Assembly: GCA_029721515.1 (NCBI GenBank)
Contig: JAQQSB010001402.1
Coordinates: 25,089-89,088 of the forward strand
Source: Synanceia verrucosa
Lineage: Eukaryota > Chordata > Actinopteri > Perciformes > Synanceiidae
Reading direction: 5' to 3'
Length of the DNA: 64,000 nt
Below the pieces are notes generated by a model. The model was not told the DNA's origin and made no database searches. It saw nothing but the letters and a program-made list of their open reading frames with translations. Made by a program: the position numbers and the translations under genes. This document shows, piece by piece, positions 10,612 through 23,135 of this stretch (the first letter of the stretch is position 1; the number at the start of each line of letters is the position of its first letter).

Positions 10612-12251
10612 AGGCCTGTTTACATGTAACACACAAACACAAACCAGGTGATGGTATGAGAGGACTGACAGACATTATAAGGTCTGTTTACATGTAACAC
10701 ACAAACACAAACCAGGTGATGGTATGAGAGGACTGACAGACATTATAAGGTCTGTTTACATGTAACACACAAACACAAACCAGGTGATGGTATGAGAGGA
10801 CTGACAGACATTATAAGGTCTGTTTACATGTAACACACAAACACAAACCAGGTGATGGTATGAGAGGACTGACAGACATTATAAGGTCTGTTTACATGTA
10901 ACACACAAACACAAACCAGGTGATGGTATGAGAGGACTGACAGACATTATAAGGTCTGTTTACATGTAACACACAAACACAAACCAGGTGATGGTATGAG
11001 AGGACTGACAGACATTATAAGGTCTGTTTACATGTAACACACAAACACAAACCAGGTGATGGTATGAGAGGACTGACAGACATTATAAGGTCTGTTTACA
11101 TGTAACACACAAACACAAACCAGGTGATGGTATGAGAGGACTGACAGACATTATAAGGTCTGTTTACATGTAACACACAAACACAAACCAGGTGATGGTA
11201 TGAGAGGACTGACAGACATTATAAGGTCTGTTTACATGTGTAACACACAAACACAAACCAGGTGATGGTATGAGAGGACTGACAGACATTATAAGGTCTG
11301 TTTACATGTAACACACAAACACAAACCAGGTGATGGTATGAGAGGACTGACAGACATTATAAGGTCTGTTTACATGTAACACACAAACACAAACCAGGTG
11401 ATGGTATGAGAGGACTGACAGACATTATAAGGTCTGTTTACATGTAACACACAAACACAAACCAGGTGATGGTATGAGAGGACTGACAGACATTATAAGG
11501 TCTGTTTACATGTAACACACAAACACAAACCAGGTGATGGTATGAGAGGACTGACAGACATTATAAGGTCTGTTTACATGTAACACACAAACACAAACCA
11601 GGTGATGGTATGAGAGGACTGACAGACATTATAAGGTCTGTTTACATGTAACACACAAACACAAACCAGGTGATGGTATGAGAGGACTGACAGACATTAT
11701 AAGGTCTGTTTACATGTAACACACAAACACAAACCAGGTGATGGTATGAGAGGACTGACAGACATTATAAGGTCTGTTTACATGTAACACACAAACACAA
11801 ACCAGGTGATGGTATGAGAGGACTGACAGACATTATAAGGTCTGTTTACATGTAACACACAAACACAAACCAGGTGATGGTATGAGAGGACTGACAGACA
11901 TTATAAGGTCTGTTTACATGTAACACACAAACACAAACCAGGTGACGGTATGAGAGGACTGACAGACATTATAAGGTCTGTTTACATGTAACACACAAAC
12001 ACAAACCAGGTGACGGTATGAGAGGACTGACAGACATTATAAGGTCTGTTTACATGTAACACACAAACACAAACCAGGTGACGGTATGAGAGGACTGACA
12101 GACATTATAAGGTCTGTTTACATGTAACACACAAACACAAACCAGTTGATGGTATGAGAGGACTGACAGACATTATAAGGTCTGTTTACATGTAACACAC
12201 AAACACAAACCAGGTGACGGTATGAGAGGACTGACAGACATTATAAGGTCT
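10612..12251 (+). repeat. 68-bp satellite, about 24 nearly identical units
   Basis: Each unit contains aggtctgtttacatgtaaca, cacaaacacaaaccaggtga and tggtatgagaggactgacag. Units are almost invariant. I see one unit with an extra TG (acatgtgtaac, about 11,237), one with cagttgatgg, and a gatggt-to-gacggt change limited to units near the 3' end. That pattern implies recent, local amplification. It lies between the 3' ends of the two convergent genes. Confidence 0.97.
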
Positions 12252-13768
12252 ACAAGAATACAATAGTATATTTAATCTCTTTAAAAACCCACTCCATTCC
12301 TCCTTTTTAGCTGTTTTCATTCTCAGTGGTCTTTAAATTGGTTTAAATTTTTAGCCAAAATAACAAAACCTCCAGAGTGCCAGTTGCTCATTAGCAATGA
12401 GTCGTGGGCTGAGGGCACGAATCTGTTAGAGTAATTATCAGATCGCAAACTGATTAATGAATGACAACCATTACTTCTTCAATGTGAGCTGCAACCACAG
12501 ACATGCTGTTGGTTGCAGCTCATCATGCATTGATTGTTTGCATTATTTGTTTATTCATTTCAAGATTATGAGAGAATAGCAGCATTAAATGTCAATCTAT
12601 TGTTAGATCTTTTGTTTTCTCTAAGCCATCATTAATATGCACTGAGTCAAACTAGGCTTTACAGTCATGGCAAGGCCATGTATCCTCTTGAGATAGTGTT
12701 AAGCAGTGAGTCTTCTCCTTTTGGGTAAAAAGGAGGCATTGCTATAGCAGGTCAGAAATGTGTTTGCCTGTTTTCCCTGAACAGGGAAAGGAAGTTGAGG
12801 TTTGAAATTATGTTGGATGGAGGACAAAGGTCCTGAGTACCATCTAAACAATGAGACCAGTAGACTAAATTCTATATATTGTAGATGTGTTGGATCTTCC
12901 CATATTTGGGCATTGCTCAAAGTTATGGCATTGTCTGTGTGGTTTCCTCAGAGGACAAAAAAGGAGCATCAGAACATACCGTGTCCTATTCATTCATTCA
13001 CTCCTCCTTGATCAAGTAAATAAACCTTCTCAACAAAAGACATACTGGACTCCAGCCTACTCTCTCCACTGATGTATGGGGCTGCATGATTAAAATCTCT
13101 AACAGCACATACAGTAATAGTAATCATGCTACTTGAATGGTTTGTTTATTATTATTTCTGACTGTTTATGGAAGCTGATAATGCAGTAATTGTATTTTTC
13201 CTTTTTGATTTGTTAAGGTTATCAACCTGAAACTGAACCTCCTTCTGAATTAACAAAATAAACTCAGAACAGAAAAGGAAAAGGAACTAAGTTGTCTGCA
13301 CATCATCTGTTTTTTTTCTAGGCCTTTCAGGTTTGGCATGTTGAGGAAGAGCAAGAAACTTGACAAACAAAGTGCAGTACAGTGCAGATGCAGCAGTTGT
13401 TGGTGTTGGAGCCTTACTCACCCTTGAAGAGATGTGGTAGACGTTAGAGGTGCTCCTATCAGGATTTTTTTGGGGTCGGTAACTGATACTGATCACATGG
13501 GTTATTTGACTCTTCAATTATTTTGTGCAGCATTACATATTGATCTAACTATTCTTAAAAACATTAACTATCACAATTAAGAGATTTCAGTTTCAATTCA
13601 TTTATTTCAGTGGGACAATGTGCAACATTGGACATATTAAAAAAAAACCCTGAAACATTAGTGCACCTCCACAACTTCCTAAAAACATTACACTTAATAA
13701 CTTATATAACAATTATAACAATCATGAATTGTCAACTATTTATTACTCATCATCACGGCTCAAGTTCT
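12252..13768. other. spacer between convergent genes, no exon seen
   Basis: Unique-looking AT-rich sequence without a splice-consistent coding exon or recognisable repeat. It is the 3' side of the minus-strand SET-recombinase gene, so it may contain that gene's 3' untranslated region. Confidence 0.45.
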
Positions 13769-16658
13769 TCAAGGTGGATGACGGTTTCGGCGCTTAAAAG
13801 TCAGCACCTTGTTTCTTACAAAGTCTCTGATGTTTTGGCATGTTCTGTTATTCAGTGCTGGCTGTTCACATTCTTTGCAAGCCAAACACTCTTTTTTTGA
13901 TGCCAAATGGCCTTTGATTATGTGAGACTTGAAATGTCTCAGCACAGCATTTTCCTCTGCTTTGGTCCATGGTCTTCGTGTTTTGCCTTTGCGTACTGAA
14001 AACAAACAAGATGACATAATTATTTGTTAGTATGGCTGACTATATTTTTCATCAGGATATAAAAAAAGACTAACCATGAGAGTTAATGGGAGTTTTGCTT
14101 GCCACTCACAGAGTAAGAGGCAGCTGTGCGAGCTGTTAAACAATTGTAATAAATGATGACATACTTCTTGTAAGTGTTTTGTCTGTAATCCGTAAAACTG
14201 TTTCCACTGCAAAAGGTTGCGTATTTCATTTATCAATATGTTGACTTTTCCACCTACTCCCACCATAAAAACTTTCAATTTTTTTTCTTTTCAAATTTCC
14301 AGCGTTTCCATTCAGATTTTTTCATGTACAAACCACACTTCTCTCTCTGTACTTGCATGTTGATCTGATGTTGATGAGCTTTCTCTATAGGCCTAGAAAC
14401 TCCCAAAGGTTACACACTGACTATTACAAAATTGATACATATTAAAATTCAACTTGATCATACCATTATGCACAGGAAGGAGTCCGTCTTCCTCGGGAGT
14501 GTTCATGTCTGAAAAATGTGTAACAGGAGAGCATAGTAGATGCATTATATTAAATAGTTTCTGTTGGTCAATTTTGTAATGACAGACAGGTTTAAATTGT
14601 ATTGAAAACTTCATATCCTGATCCAAGAGAAGTTTCAGGGTTCTCGTGATTTTCAGTCAAAAATGTCCACTGTTTATTCTTGGTGTTTGCTAAAATAGAT
14701 CTATATGCTTCAATCTTACAAAATGACATTATTTTTATTCTACGGTACATTTTACATTGAACTCTAATCAGCCTCTGTCTGAAATAATCTGTTTCTCTTA
14801 TCAGATCACACTGAAATCGGACCATTATGTAGTGTGATAGGGTGATTAAAGAATGAACTGAAACTGATAATGAAAGCATCCCCTAATTTCTCAGTGTCTC
14901 CCAGGACCTCCATGTGACCCAGGCACTAAGGCTTGGTTCATGACCTGAAGAAGCAACACATTTGACTGGTTTATGAGTCTAAATCACATCTTATGACCTC
15001 TGGTTTCACCTCAAAGAGTGGGGAGGACACTGACTCCAGACTGTACCAAGAAAAGATGTTTTATGGCTGCATATGGTAGGCAGACCCTGCCAAATCCTTC
15101 ATTCTCCTCTTCTGGTCTGATACAAACCAATGTGGCACATCAAGATATAACTCTATATTATATATAGCTTCTCTGCCCTGAACTAAAATGTGAGCCAGCT
15201 CCTTTGCCTGACACAGGCTGTATGACTTTGGCCTCCTCAACACCTTCCATCTATCTACAAGCGGTGATATGATACACACATACATCTTCAGATATTTAAG
15301 AGTTTAATGATTAGATACCAAATTAACTGGCCGACTTCAGAGATAATCTAGAAAACGTAATAATACTGAAGAATAAAATACTAAAACTTAGATTCATTAT
15401 ATTAAACTTCTCCACATCCTTCTCTGATGCCTCTTAAACTCTCAACTGCTGAACGGTGCACAAATCCTAAACTAGATGTTGTTAACAACAGTACAAGTCT
15501 TAATTGGTTAATAGATAACCATCACTGAATCTAACTGGTCACATTGAATTAATATCATTTATTCTTTTATCAGTCTTTCCTTTTGTTCAATCATTCATTC
15601 TATTATGGTCACATTGAATCAATACCATTTGTTTATCCATCAATCTTCCTGCATTCCATTATCTTTTATTTTCTATTCTATTATTTTCTGTTAGTAATCT
15701 GGTCATTTAGGTTGTCAAATTAATAATTTATTATTAATTCTTTTCTGCTAGTAGTCTGGTCATGTAATTTGTCAAATAAACATCTCATTTATAAAGAACA
15801 TGGTTATTTGATTTGTGTGTGTATATAAAGTAATTGAATCACTGTACACTAGGTCAAGAACTCTGTAGCACCCTGAGATTAAGAGACTCTATTAATTAAT
15901 GTCAAATTCACAAGTTTTCCCTGTTTTTAACAAAACTGGGTGGCGCCCTGATAATTTCTACTATTAAAAGTAATAGTGAATTATACCTGAAGTTGAGTGT
16001 CATCACTCTCCTTCACCTTTCATAACAATTCTTGGTTTATGGTCAATAACTTAAAAGCTATTGTTTATAAATACAAAATTTACATTAATTCATTATTGCT
16101 TATTAAATCTGCTCCAGAGTATTCATGCTACAATTAACACAGGTTGTATATAATTCTGCCTTGACATTTCAAGACACTGGCCGTGATTCCCAGAGTCGCC
16201 GTTAGATTAAGAAGATCATTCACTAAGAAGGAAATAGGAAACAAACAGTGTATCATATGACTATATTCGTGCTTGTTTAACTGCCCTGAGACATTTTTCA
16301 TTTTTGTGGGTGCTGTTGCCCCCACCTGTGGGGCTCTGAGGCTGAAGAGGGTACTAAGAGGGTTCTTAAGACCTCAAGAATGATTGAATGAAGGAAACAC
16401 GGCCATTGCTGTAAAGTGGCCAGGATCTACACAGGATTAAAAAAAATAAATGATGGAATGGGTAATAACTTAATCAAATATTGTGTCTCGAGCTAGTTTC
16501 CAGTAGTATGTACGATGTGTACCAACATGCTAGATCACATTCAAAATACATACCGTTCAGCTCATGAGGACAATCTACCTCTGCTTCTTTATCAAAGGTT
16601 TGTTCCTTCTCACTCTCATATTCTTCATCATCATCATCATCATCATCATCTGTGAAAT
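13769..16658 (-). CDS. C-terminal exons of the SET-recombinase gene: acidic linker and Myb/SANT-like domain
   Basis: Three exons join in phase 1 to each other and to the recombinase exon. 16,554-16,658 encodes an acidic stretch with seven consecutive Asp from a GAT triplet repeat (FTDDDDDDDEEYESE). 14,464-14,508 encodes MNTPEEDGLLPVHN. 13,769-13,995 encodes the C-terminus, with RKGKTRRPWTKAEENAVL at the start, an embedded KKECLACKECE cysteine pair, NNRTCQNIRDFV and a basic end KRRNRHPP before TGA. The Trp-rich helical pattern fits a Myb/SANT-like DNA- or histone-binding fold, and I remember similar C-termini in uncharacterised fish proteins with recombinase-like regions. All splice sites here are canonical and no lesion is visible. 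R1 copy 2 is inserted in one intron. Confidence 0.7.
14845..16130 (-). repeat. R1 dispersed repeat, copy 2
   Basis: Reverse complement of left-arm positions 1,050-1,745, and similar to 58,690-59,680. It extends past the left-arm copy to the block with ctgggtggcgccctgat at 15,935-15,955. Located in an intron of the minus-strand gene, between the exons at 14,464-14,508 and 16,554-16,658. Confidence 0.85.
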
Positions 16659-16689
16659 CTGGAGAAATAATGGAAAAGTATTTGGTTGT

Positions 16690-16790
16690 AAAAAAAAAAA
16701 AAAAAACTTTATATTTATATATATTATATTATATTATATATTATTATATATATTTATATATAAACTTTATATAAACATTATATAATAGTG
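16690..16790. repeat. poly(A) and TA-rich simple repeat
   Basis: A run of about 18 A is followed by imperfect (TATAT)n sequence. It is intronic relative to the minus-strand gene. Confidence 0.9.
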
Positions 16791-17304
16791 TCCCAGTGTT
16801 ACAACAGACCGTGAATAGATTTTAATTTCAACTCCGTGTGTAATATCTGAATGTTGTGTCAATATTAATTTGGTAACTGACTTAGAATGAAAGTGCTCTC
16901 ATTGAACACACTCTCTGGAATACCCCCCACGATACATCACCACTTCACTCACCATGATGATTAAATCTAAGTTTCAATGAATAAATAATAAATTCGATCA
17001 GTGCCCACACATCCTACACTGCTTTATAGTGCTATATTTTACATACCGCCTGTCCAGCATATAGACTCATAGATGCTGTGTTGTCCAGTGGATTTTACAT
17101 GTCACCGCCACATTTGACCAAACTGACCTGTTTCACCCATTTATGTCACATGTTGATGAACAGATGTGAACGATGTTCTTTTTTACCTTGCAGTGATTGA
17201 AAAAATAACAAAAAATGAAATCAGGTGACGAAAATAAGTGTTGCAGTGCTTTTTATCCAGAAAAATCACAGTTCCTGTTTACTTGTGTTATCCTTCCCAG
17301 AACT

Positions 17305-17345
17305 ACAGTGGGTAAGGAAAGCATTCAGACCCCGTTTAATTTTTC
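17305..17345 (+). mobile_element. Tc1-like element terminus
   Basis: The words cagtgggtaaggaaagcatt and cagaccccgtttaatttt match the terminal inverted repeat of common fish Tc1/mariner elements. The element is interrupted immediately inward by the foldback at 17,346-18,445; its coding part resumes at 18,446. Confidence 0.7.
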
Positions 17346-18445
17346 CCTATTTATTAAAAGGGACATTTCGGGTTTTTTGACATATAGCTGTATGGCATCC
17401 TCACCCTCAGTGTCATGCAACAACAGTGACTTTTCCCCCACTGCATCCTGTGAGCAGAGTTCTGTCCTGGTTTTGGTGTTGAAGTAGGTCATTATGGCTA
17501 GTTTGCTGGGGTCACAAAGGTAAAGCGCTTTGCCTCACAAACAATGTGTTCATAAGAGTAACATATTTGCATCACAAAACCGGTGTCCTGAAAAAAGTCA
17601 GACCTCACAACTTCGTCAGATGGAGTTTTCACAGTCAGAGAGAGAGGGGAGTGGTGTGAGCTGAAGTTGGACCCACAGCTGCAAGGTGGAGTGAATGACA
17701 AATGGTGGTGTTAGAGCTATGGGTCCAACTTCAGCGCGCACCACTGTCTCTCCGCTTTCTCTCTCATCACCTGTTTCATAGTCAGTTAATTTTTCATATT
17801 CATTAACTATTTGAGCTCATTTGCTCGGGGATTGAAGTCATCATCTCAATGACTCCCATCCCCCAGCAAATGAGCTTCAGCACATGTCATCAGGTAAAAG
17901 AATCGGAGTCCCAGGGTCAAAGACAACACGTTAAACCATGACTAGTGAGCTTGATTTTCTGCCCATGTCTCTGTCCTATGCTAGGTTGTGTCCCCTTGTC
18001 TTTGTCTCAAATGTTGTATTTTCTGTAGATGTCTTCTGCTGCTGCAAAACAAGTTCATCTTCAGGTAATAATAAAGTTACCTGACCTGAACTGTTCGAGC
18101 ATGTAAACACCATGAATCAGCTGATGGAAAGATGCACAGTTGTCGACAGGCGGCAGCATGTAGTGATATAAAGGGAGAGAAAATAGTGCCAAATGATTAT
18201 GACGTCTGACTTTTTTCAGGACACCAGTTTTGTGATGCAAAAGTGTTACTCTTTTGAACACACTGTTTGGTGAAGCAAAATGCTTTATCTTTATGACCCC
18301 AGCAAACTAGCCGGAATTACTTACTCCAAAACCAGGACAGAACTCTGCTCCCAGGATGCAGTGGGGGAAAAGTCACTGTTGATGCACAACACTAAGGGTG
18401 AGGATGTCATACAACTACATGTCAAAAATGAGATGGTTTTGCACC
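17346..18445. mobile_element. long foldback element nested in a Tc1 copy
   Basis: Positions 17,360-17,620 and 18,200-18,440 are inverted copies. For example, gtcctggttttggtgttgaa at 17,465 pairs with ccaaaaccaggacagaac at 18,327. A second inner palindrome pairs gctgaagttggacccacagc near 17,660 with ctatgggtccaacttcagc near 17,719. No coding capacity is seen. It is probably a non-autonomous DNA transposon inserted into the Tc1 element. Confidence 0.75.
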
Positions 18446-18900
18446 TTTATCAGAGTCCAGCTGTGTTGAATTCCTGTCTAAATATGGCCTTACAGCTCAT
18501 ATGCATATCCGAGCAAAAATGAGATCCATGACGTCAAACGAACTGCCCCAAGAGCTCAGTGACAGAGTTGTAGAGAGGAACAGACATGGACAAGCTAGAA
18601 GAAAAATCTGTTGCATTTATTGTTTCTAAGACCTCAGTGGTCTCCATAATTCTGATGTGGAAGAAGTTCAGGTCAACCACGACAGGCCATCCAGCCAAAC
18701 TGAAGAGTTGGAGGAGAAGAATCTTGGTGAAAGAGCTAACCTAAAGATCACTGTAACTGAGCTCCAGAGATCCTGTGTGGTGATGGAGAAAGTTCCAGGC
18801 CAACAACCACTGCTGCAGCTGCACTAAAATTGGGCTCTATGGCAAACTGGACCAATGAAAGCTTCTCCTTAGTGAAAGACAATTAAAAAGGCTGCACAGA
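18446..18900 (+). pseudogene. Tc1-like transposase 5' part, decayed
   Basis: The sequence follows the order of a Tc1-like leader and transposase start: agagtccagctgtgttgaat, the motif ccaagagctcagtgacagag, the helix-turn-helix region (ggccatccagccaaactgaa) and actgagctccagag. It has no intact frame because stops and indels are frequent. It ends where an inverted Tc1 piece begins. Confidence 0.8.
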
Positions 18901-19350
18901 GTTACTCACAGTCCTTCAGGGGTGGTTTTAAAATCCCTATGCTGTCTTCCATGTACTCTGAAAGTTTCTCCATCTCCACACAGGATCTCTGGAACTCATT
19001 CAGAGTGATCTTTGGGTTTTTAGTTTATGCTCTCATCAAGGCTCTTCTCCCCAGCTGTTCAGTTTGTCTGGATGGTCAGCTGTAGGAAAAGTCCTGCTTG
19101 ACCCAAACATCTTCCATTTCAGAATTACGGAGACCACTGAGCTCTTGTCTCCAAGCTCTTATTTGGCTCTTTTGACCTCATGGATCTCATATTTGTTCTG
19201 ATAGGCACTATGAGCTCTAAGGTCTTATTTAGAAAGGTGCGTTCATTCAAAGTCATGTCCAAACCAATTAATTCAAAACAGCTGGACACTGATGAAGGCG
19301 TAGAACCATCTCAAAGCTGAACAAAAGAAATAGACGGCACCTGAATGACC
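18901..19350 (-). pseudogene. second Tc1-like 5' half, inverted
   Basis: Read on the minus strand, this carries the same landmarks as the piece just upstream but as a different subfamily copy: ctggatggtcagctgtagg and tggaactcattcagagtgat correspond to the transposase helix-turn-helix region, and ggacactgatgaaggcgtag to the leader. The two halves meet head to head near 18,900 and both lack the catalytic DDE half. Confidence 0.75.
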
Positions 19351-19568
19351 TTCACGAGTGTAACAGCAAAGTTACGTATTTACTTGATAGGTTAATTAAT
19401 TATTATGAAAATACAAGATTCACAAAGACACGGTCTATAAAACTTCAGTGATGAAACCCTCTGTAAAACGTTACCCATGAAGATCCTGTAAAACCAAGAT
19501 TTCTTTAAATACACACTATATCCCCTTTAAGTCTACATTTTACATAAAGAACATAAGAATTTAAATAC

Positions 19569-21416
19569 CTTCAATTTCATCCAGAGATTTTCCTTTGATT
19601 TCATGCATCTTTCCCTTTTCCAGTGCAAGGAGCAACTTGGAAATTTTTGCACTCTGTATGGTAGGCTCTGACAGACGGTAGAACTGTCTATGGACTGATA
19701 TATCGTGTCCCATAAAATCAGCAAGCTGATCTAGTTCGTTGCTCTTCAAGTTCAGGATTTGTGATGTGGTCGCTATGTCTTTGCGCAGTTGAGTTGATCG
19801 TAGATACTCTGGCCTCTTGGCACCACACTCATCTGCGAGCTGTCTCAAACACTGATGTCCTCTGTAGTAAGTCAGACAATTTGGTACAGCAAACAAGTAT
19901 TCATTGTGGTCTGGGACACCACATTCCTTCCTCTTCTCAATCATAATGTTGAGTGCATTTACCATCTCAGGTGTCAGCAGCACTGCCACCTTTCTGTCCC
20001 TTTTTCCCTTCAGTTCAACACGCTCAAAATAGTTGCAGAGTTTCTTTTCATACTCTGACAGCCCCAGTTCATCAAGGGTGTTTTTTTCTTTTCTTCTTTC
20101 CAGAAAATTCCTCAGTTTTATCTTTGAGACCTCCCCAACACGTCTTCTATTGAAAAGGACAATCTTGGTCAATGCAGCTTTTGCAAGGCTGGAATAGTTC
20201 TGCACTGATGTGTCCTCCTTCAATGCAGCAGTTGCTGATTCAGCAGTTTTGTCAAGATGCTTGTTCAATTTTGTCACATCATCAGTGAGCGGTACTTTAG
20301 CTGGTTTGTTATATTTCAAGTCACTAATGGTAATTAAGGCACAGTGAGATATGTACTCCGACCACTTAGCAGTATAAAGCTTCTGAAAGGTTTTTGAGGA
20401 TTTAATCAGGTTGTCATCTCCAGCCATAAGAGCATGACAATGAATGATGTCACTCACTTTCAACAGTGAGTGTCCAATTTTAAGTGCAAGGCTTGGAGTT
20501 TTGTAACTGTTCTTATCTTTATCAAATCCTGCTGTTTCTTTTACTGCTTCAATTACTTCCATGAAATTTCCTGGTTTTATGGCATCCTCTAAGGTTTGGA
20601 TTGAAGACCTTTTGCGGATGGTTTGCAGGAATCTTCCCAGCTGATGGATTTTTTGGCGGATATAGTCATGTTTTGAAGGGTCATGTCCATGTTTTCTGAA
20701 AAGGGTGTCAGCATACCGAAGAAGGCAGAAGTCATTACGAATAACACTTGCAATGACATCGTCATGCATACGGCTTAACATTTTAAGCACCCCATCATTA
20801 ACTGTGCTTGAACATGCTGACTATATTGCAGATGCTAGGCCAAGAACCCTTTTTCTTCCATGATGTTGCTGTTCCTCTGGTTTGGAGGAGCACCTTTTCA
20901 TATGTCTCCATAGTTCTGGTCGCAAAAACATACCCTTACAATGGATACAATATTCATATTTTTTATATTCAAATGTCTTAGCTCTGCGCTTCACTTTAAG
21001 CTGACCACTTCCTTGTTTCCCCTGTTGCGAAGATTCTCTCGGAGCTTCTTCCTAGTTGCTGAGCCTGCTGGGAGGCTAAGGGCATATGCTATATCAGAAT
21101 TCTCTTTTATGTGAGTTTGGAAATGCCGTGCTATTTTGAAATGAAAATCCTTGCAAATGAAGCAGAAATTTTGTCCTGCTCTTACAACACTGGTTGAAGG
21201 TACTGTGTTGGTGCAATATTGTCCAGTGTCAAGGGTGTCATCTGTGACAGTACAGTTCATAGAGGTATCCATTTGTGATTCTTCAGCAACCTGGAATGTT
21301 GGGTTCACCAAGCTCTTTATTGGTTCCTCATCTTCTGTTTCACTTTGTGAGTCTGGAACGTATTCTGGATCACAGTCATCATCCGATGCCTCCTCTTCAC
21401 TGAAGTCACTTTCATT
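19569..21416 (-). pseudogene. zinc-finger plus tyrosine-recombinase exon (large, with two lesions)
   Basis: An exon of about 616 codons. It begins with an acidic region (SEEEASDDDCDPEY), then a C2H2 finger (FCFICKDFHFKIARHFQTH, 21,111-21,164) and a C2HC finger (YCIHCKGMFLRPELWRHM, about 20,890-20,955). The 409-residue open part (ATG 20,790) is a tyrosine-recombinase core: Arg I in LFNRRRVGEVSKIKL (about residue 216), a basic hairpin LKGKRDRKVAV, box II RSTQLRKDIAT with Arg 336 and Thr where His is usual, then MGHDISVHRQFYRL with His 362 and the nucleophile Tyr 371. Such enzymes cut and rejoin DNA through a phosphotyrosine link. Lesions: a frameshift near 20,995 (TGA ends the upstream frame) and an in-frame TAG at 20,821-20,823. 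The donor after LDEIE joins in phase to the exon at 16,658. Crypton-like recombinases are the nearest family I can name. Confidence 0.8.
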
Positions 21417-21549
21417 CTGATTAAAATACAAGGAAAAGAAAACATAAGGCATATATAACACCTACAATAAGCACCACATGACAATCAACAAGAAATTGGA
21501 CCTCATATGCTTCTCATTGTGTTTTTATAAACCACTAGTTAGCACACAC

Positions 21550-22550
21550 ACACAAACTAGGACTGTTCGATGTGGCCTAAAAATATTTTTAAACATTCAA
21601 TTTAGATTATTTTTAATCATAATTTTCACAACAAAAGACAAAGAAATTGTTTCAGTTGTTCAAAGTTGCTCAAAGTGGTCAAGACATTGAGTATGGAAGT
21701 GCATGGGTGAGTTTGCGTTGCGTGTGTTTACATTCCGCCGCTACAATTGCAGCTACACTTGCAGCCCGTGTGCATCATGGCTCCTTCTAGTGATAAACTG
21801 GAGCCTGAAGACCCTTCCCTGTCACTAAAGTCCCCTGCTTGGGAACACTTTGGCTTCCTGGTTAAATATTGCAAAGGAGAAAGATAGGCAGATAAGATGG
21901 GAGCGGTGTGCGACACTGTTCAGCTGAGATCGGGTATGTTTCCGGCAACACGACAAACATGTTAACTCACTTGAAACTAAACCACCCGAGTGTAAATATA
22001 ACTGCTACAAGAAAGAAAAACACCGTAGTGTAAGCACAGCTGACGTCGGCATTCAAACAACCTCTCCCTGGCAATTTAGCTTGGGCTAAAGCTATAACAA
22101 CAGCCACTGGAGTTTTTATAGCTGCAGATCTAAGACCATATTCAGTTGTTGAAAATGCTGGTTTCAAATACATGCTAAAGGTGATTGAGCCCCGGTGTGA
22201 AGTACCCACTCATCCACACTTCAGCCAGAGAATAATACCAGGCCTTTATGAACAAGCTAAATCTCCTGTTGTCCAAGACTTGTCAAAAGCATGTGCAGTA
22301 GCACTCACAAATTTGTTTTTTACTTGAGAGTATTATATTTAACTTACTACCAGGCAGCAATTTGCAATTATTTTATTTTCCTGTATGCACAATGTTACAA
22401 TAAATTGTTGATTTACAAATAGTAACCACGCAAATAAATAACAAGCAAATTTAGGTTTTGCATTTTCTATACTGTAGCGAAAATGAACCAAACTGTGACC
22501 TCAAAACCAAGGTATGTATCGAACCATGATTTTTGTGTATCGTTACACCC
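21550..22550 (+). pseudogene. decayed hAT transposase with BED finger remnant
   Basis: From ATG at 21,777 the frame reads SPAWEHFGFLVKY, typical of a BED-type finger start. After frameshifts come NTTNMLTHLKLNHPS (the His part of the finger) and then FIAADLRPYSVVENAGF and YMLKVIEPRCEVP, which are conserved in ZBED/hAT transposases. The frame changes several times and the dimerisation half is absent. The right side ends near gtatcgttacacccca (about 22,530), similar to hAT termini. It is inserted in an intron of the minus-strand gene. Confidence 0.8.
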
Positions 22551-22632
22551 CAAACAGCTGTATGGTTATAGGTCTACTGTATGTGGAGGGCACTTAACGG
22601 AGTTGCCGTTATAAACATTCTATAACTAAGAT

Positions 22633-22649
22633 TGTGGGGGGGGGGGGGG
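22633..22649. repeat. poly(G) run
   Basis: About 17 consecutive G. A similar run occurs at about 60,986-60,999. Confidence 0.9.
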
Positions 22650-23135
22650 TGTTAGCAGAGCAGATGGAGCTGTGTTGTCCACCTCGTGTTAAACAGCGCT
22701 ACATAAGTAAAAGTATGACAACATTCAATTTAATAACAATGAATTTAAGTCATGTGTAATCAAGCCAGTAGATATGTTAGCGGGGGTCAGTTGCTGAAGT
22801 AATTAAGCAGTTGCTTAAGCAGTTGTAGTTGAAGAGAAAATCTTGATTTAGCGATTTCATTTTATCATCATCCCAACTAAAAAATAGAATGACAATGTAT
22901 AATTGATTTATTGAACAGCCGTTACATGAAGACACACGCAAGTCTTTGTGCTAAAGTATTGCTTCCTCATATGTCAAACAATGGCGTCAAACACTATGAG
23001 TAGGCATACACACAAAGCACAGGGGTTATGAAACCATACCAAGTCTATATACAGAAGCAGAAAGTGAGCATCGTTTCAGGTCATGTTAAAACACTTCCTG
23101 CATTTAAAGCTACACCGACAAATGTAATGACAAAC

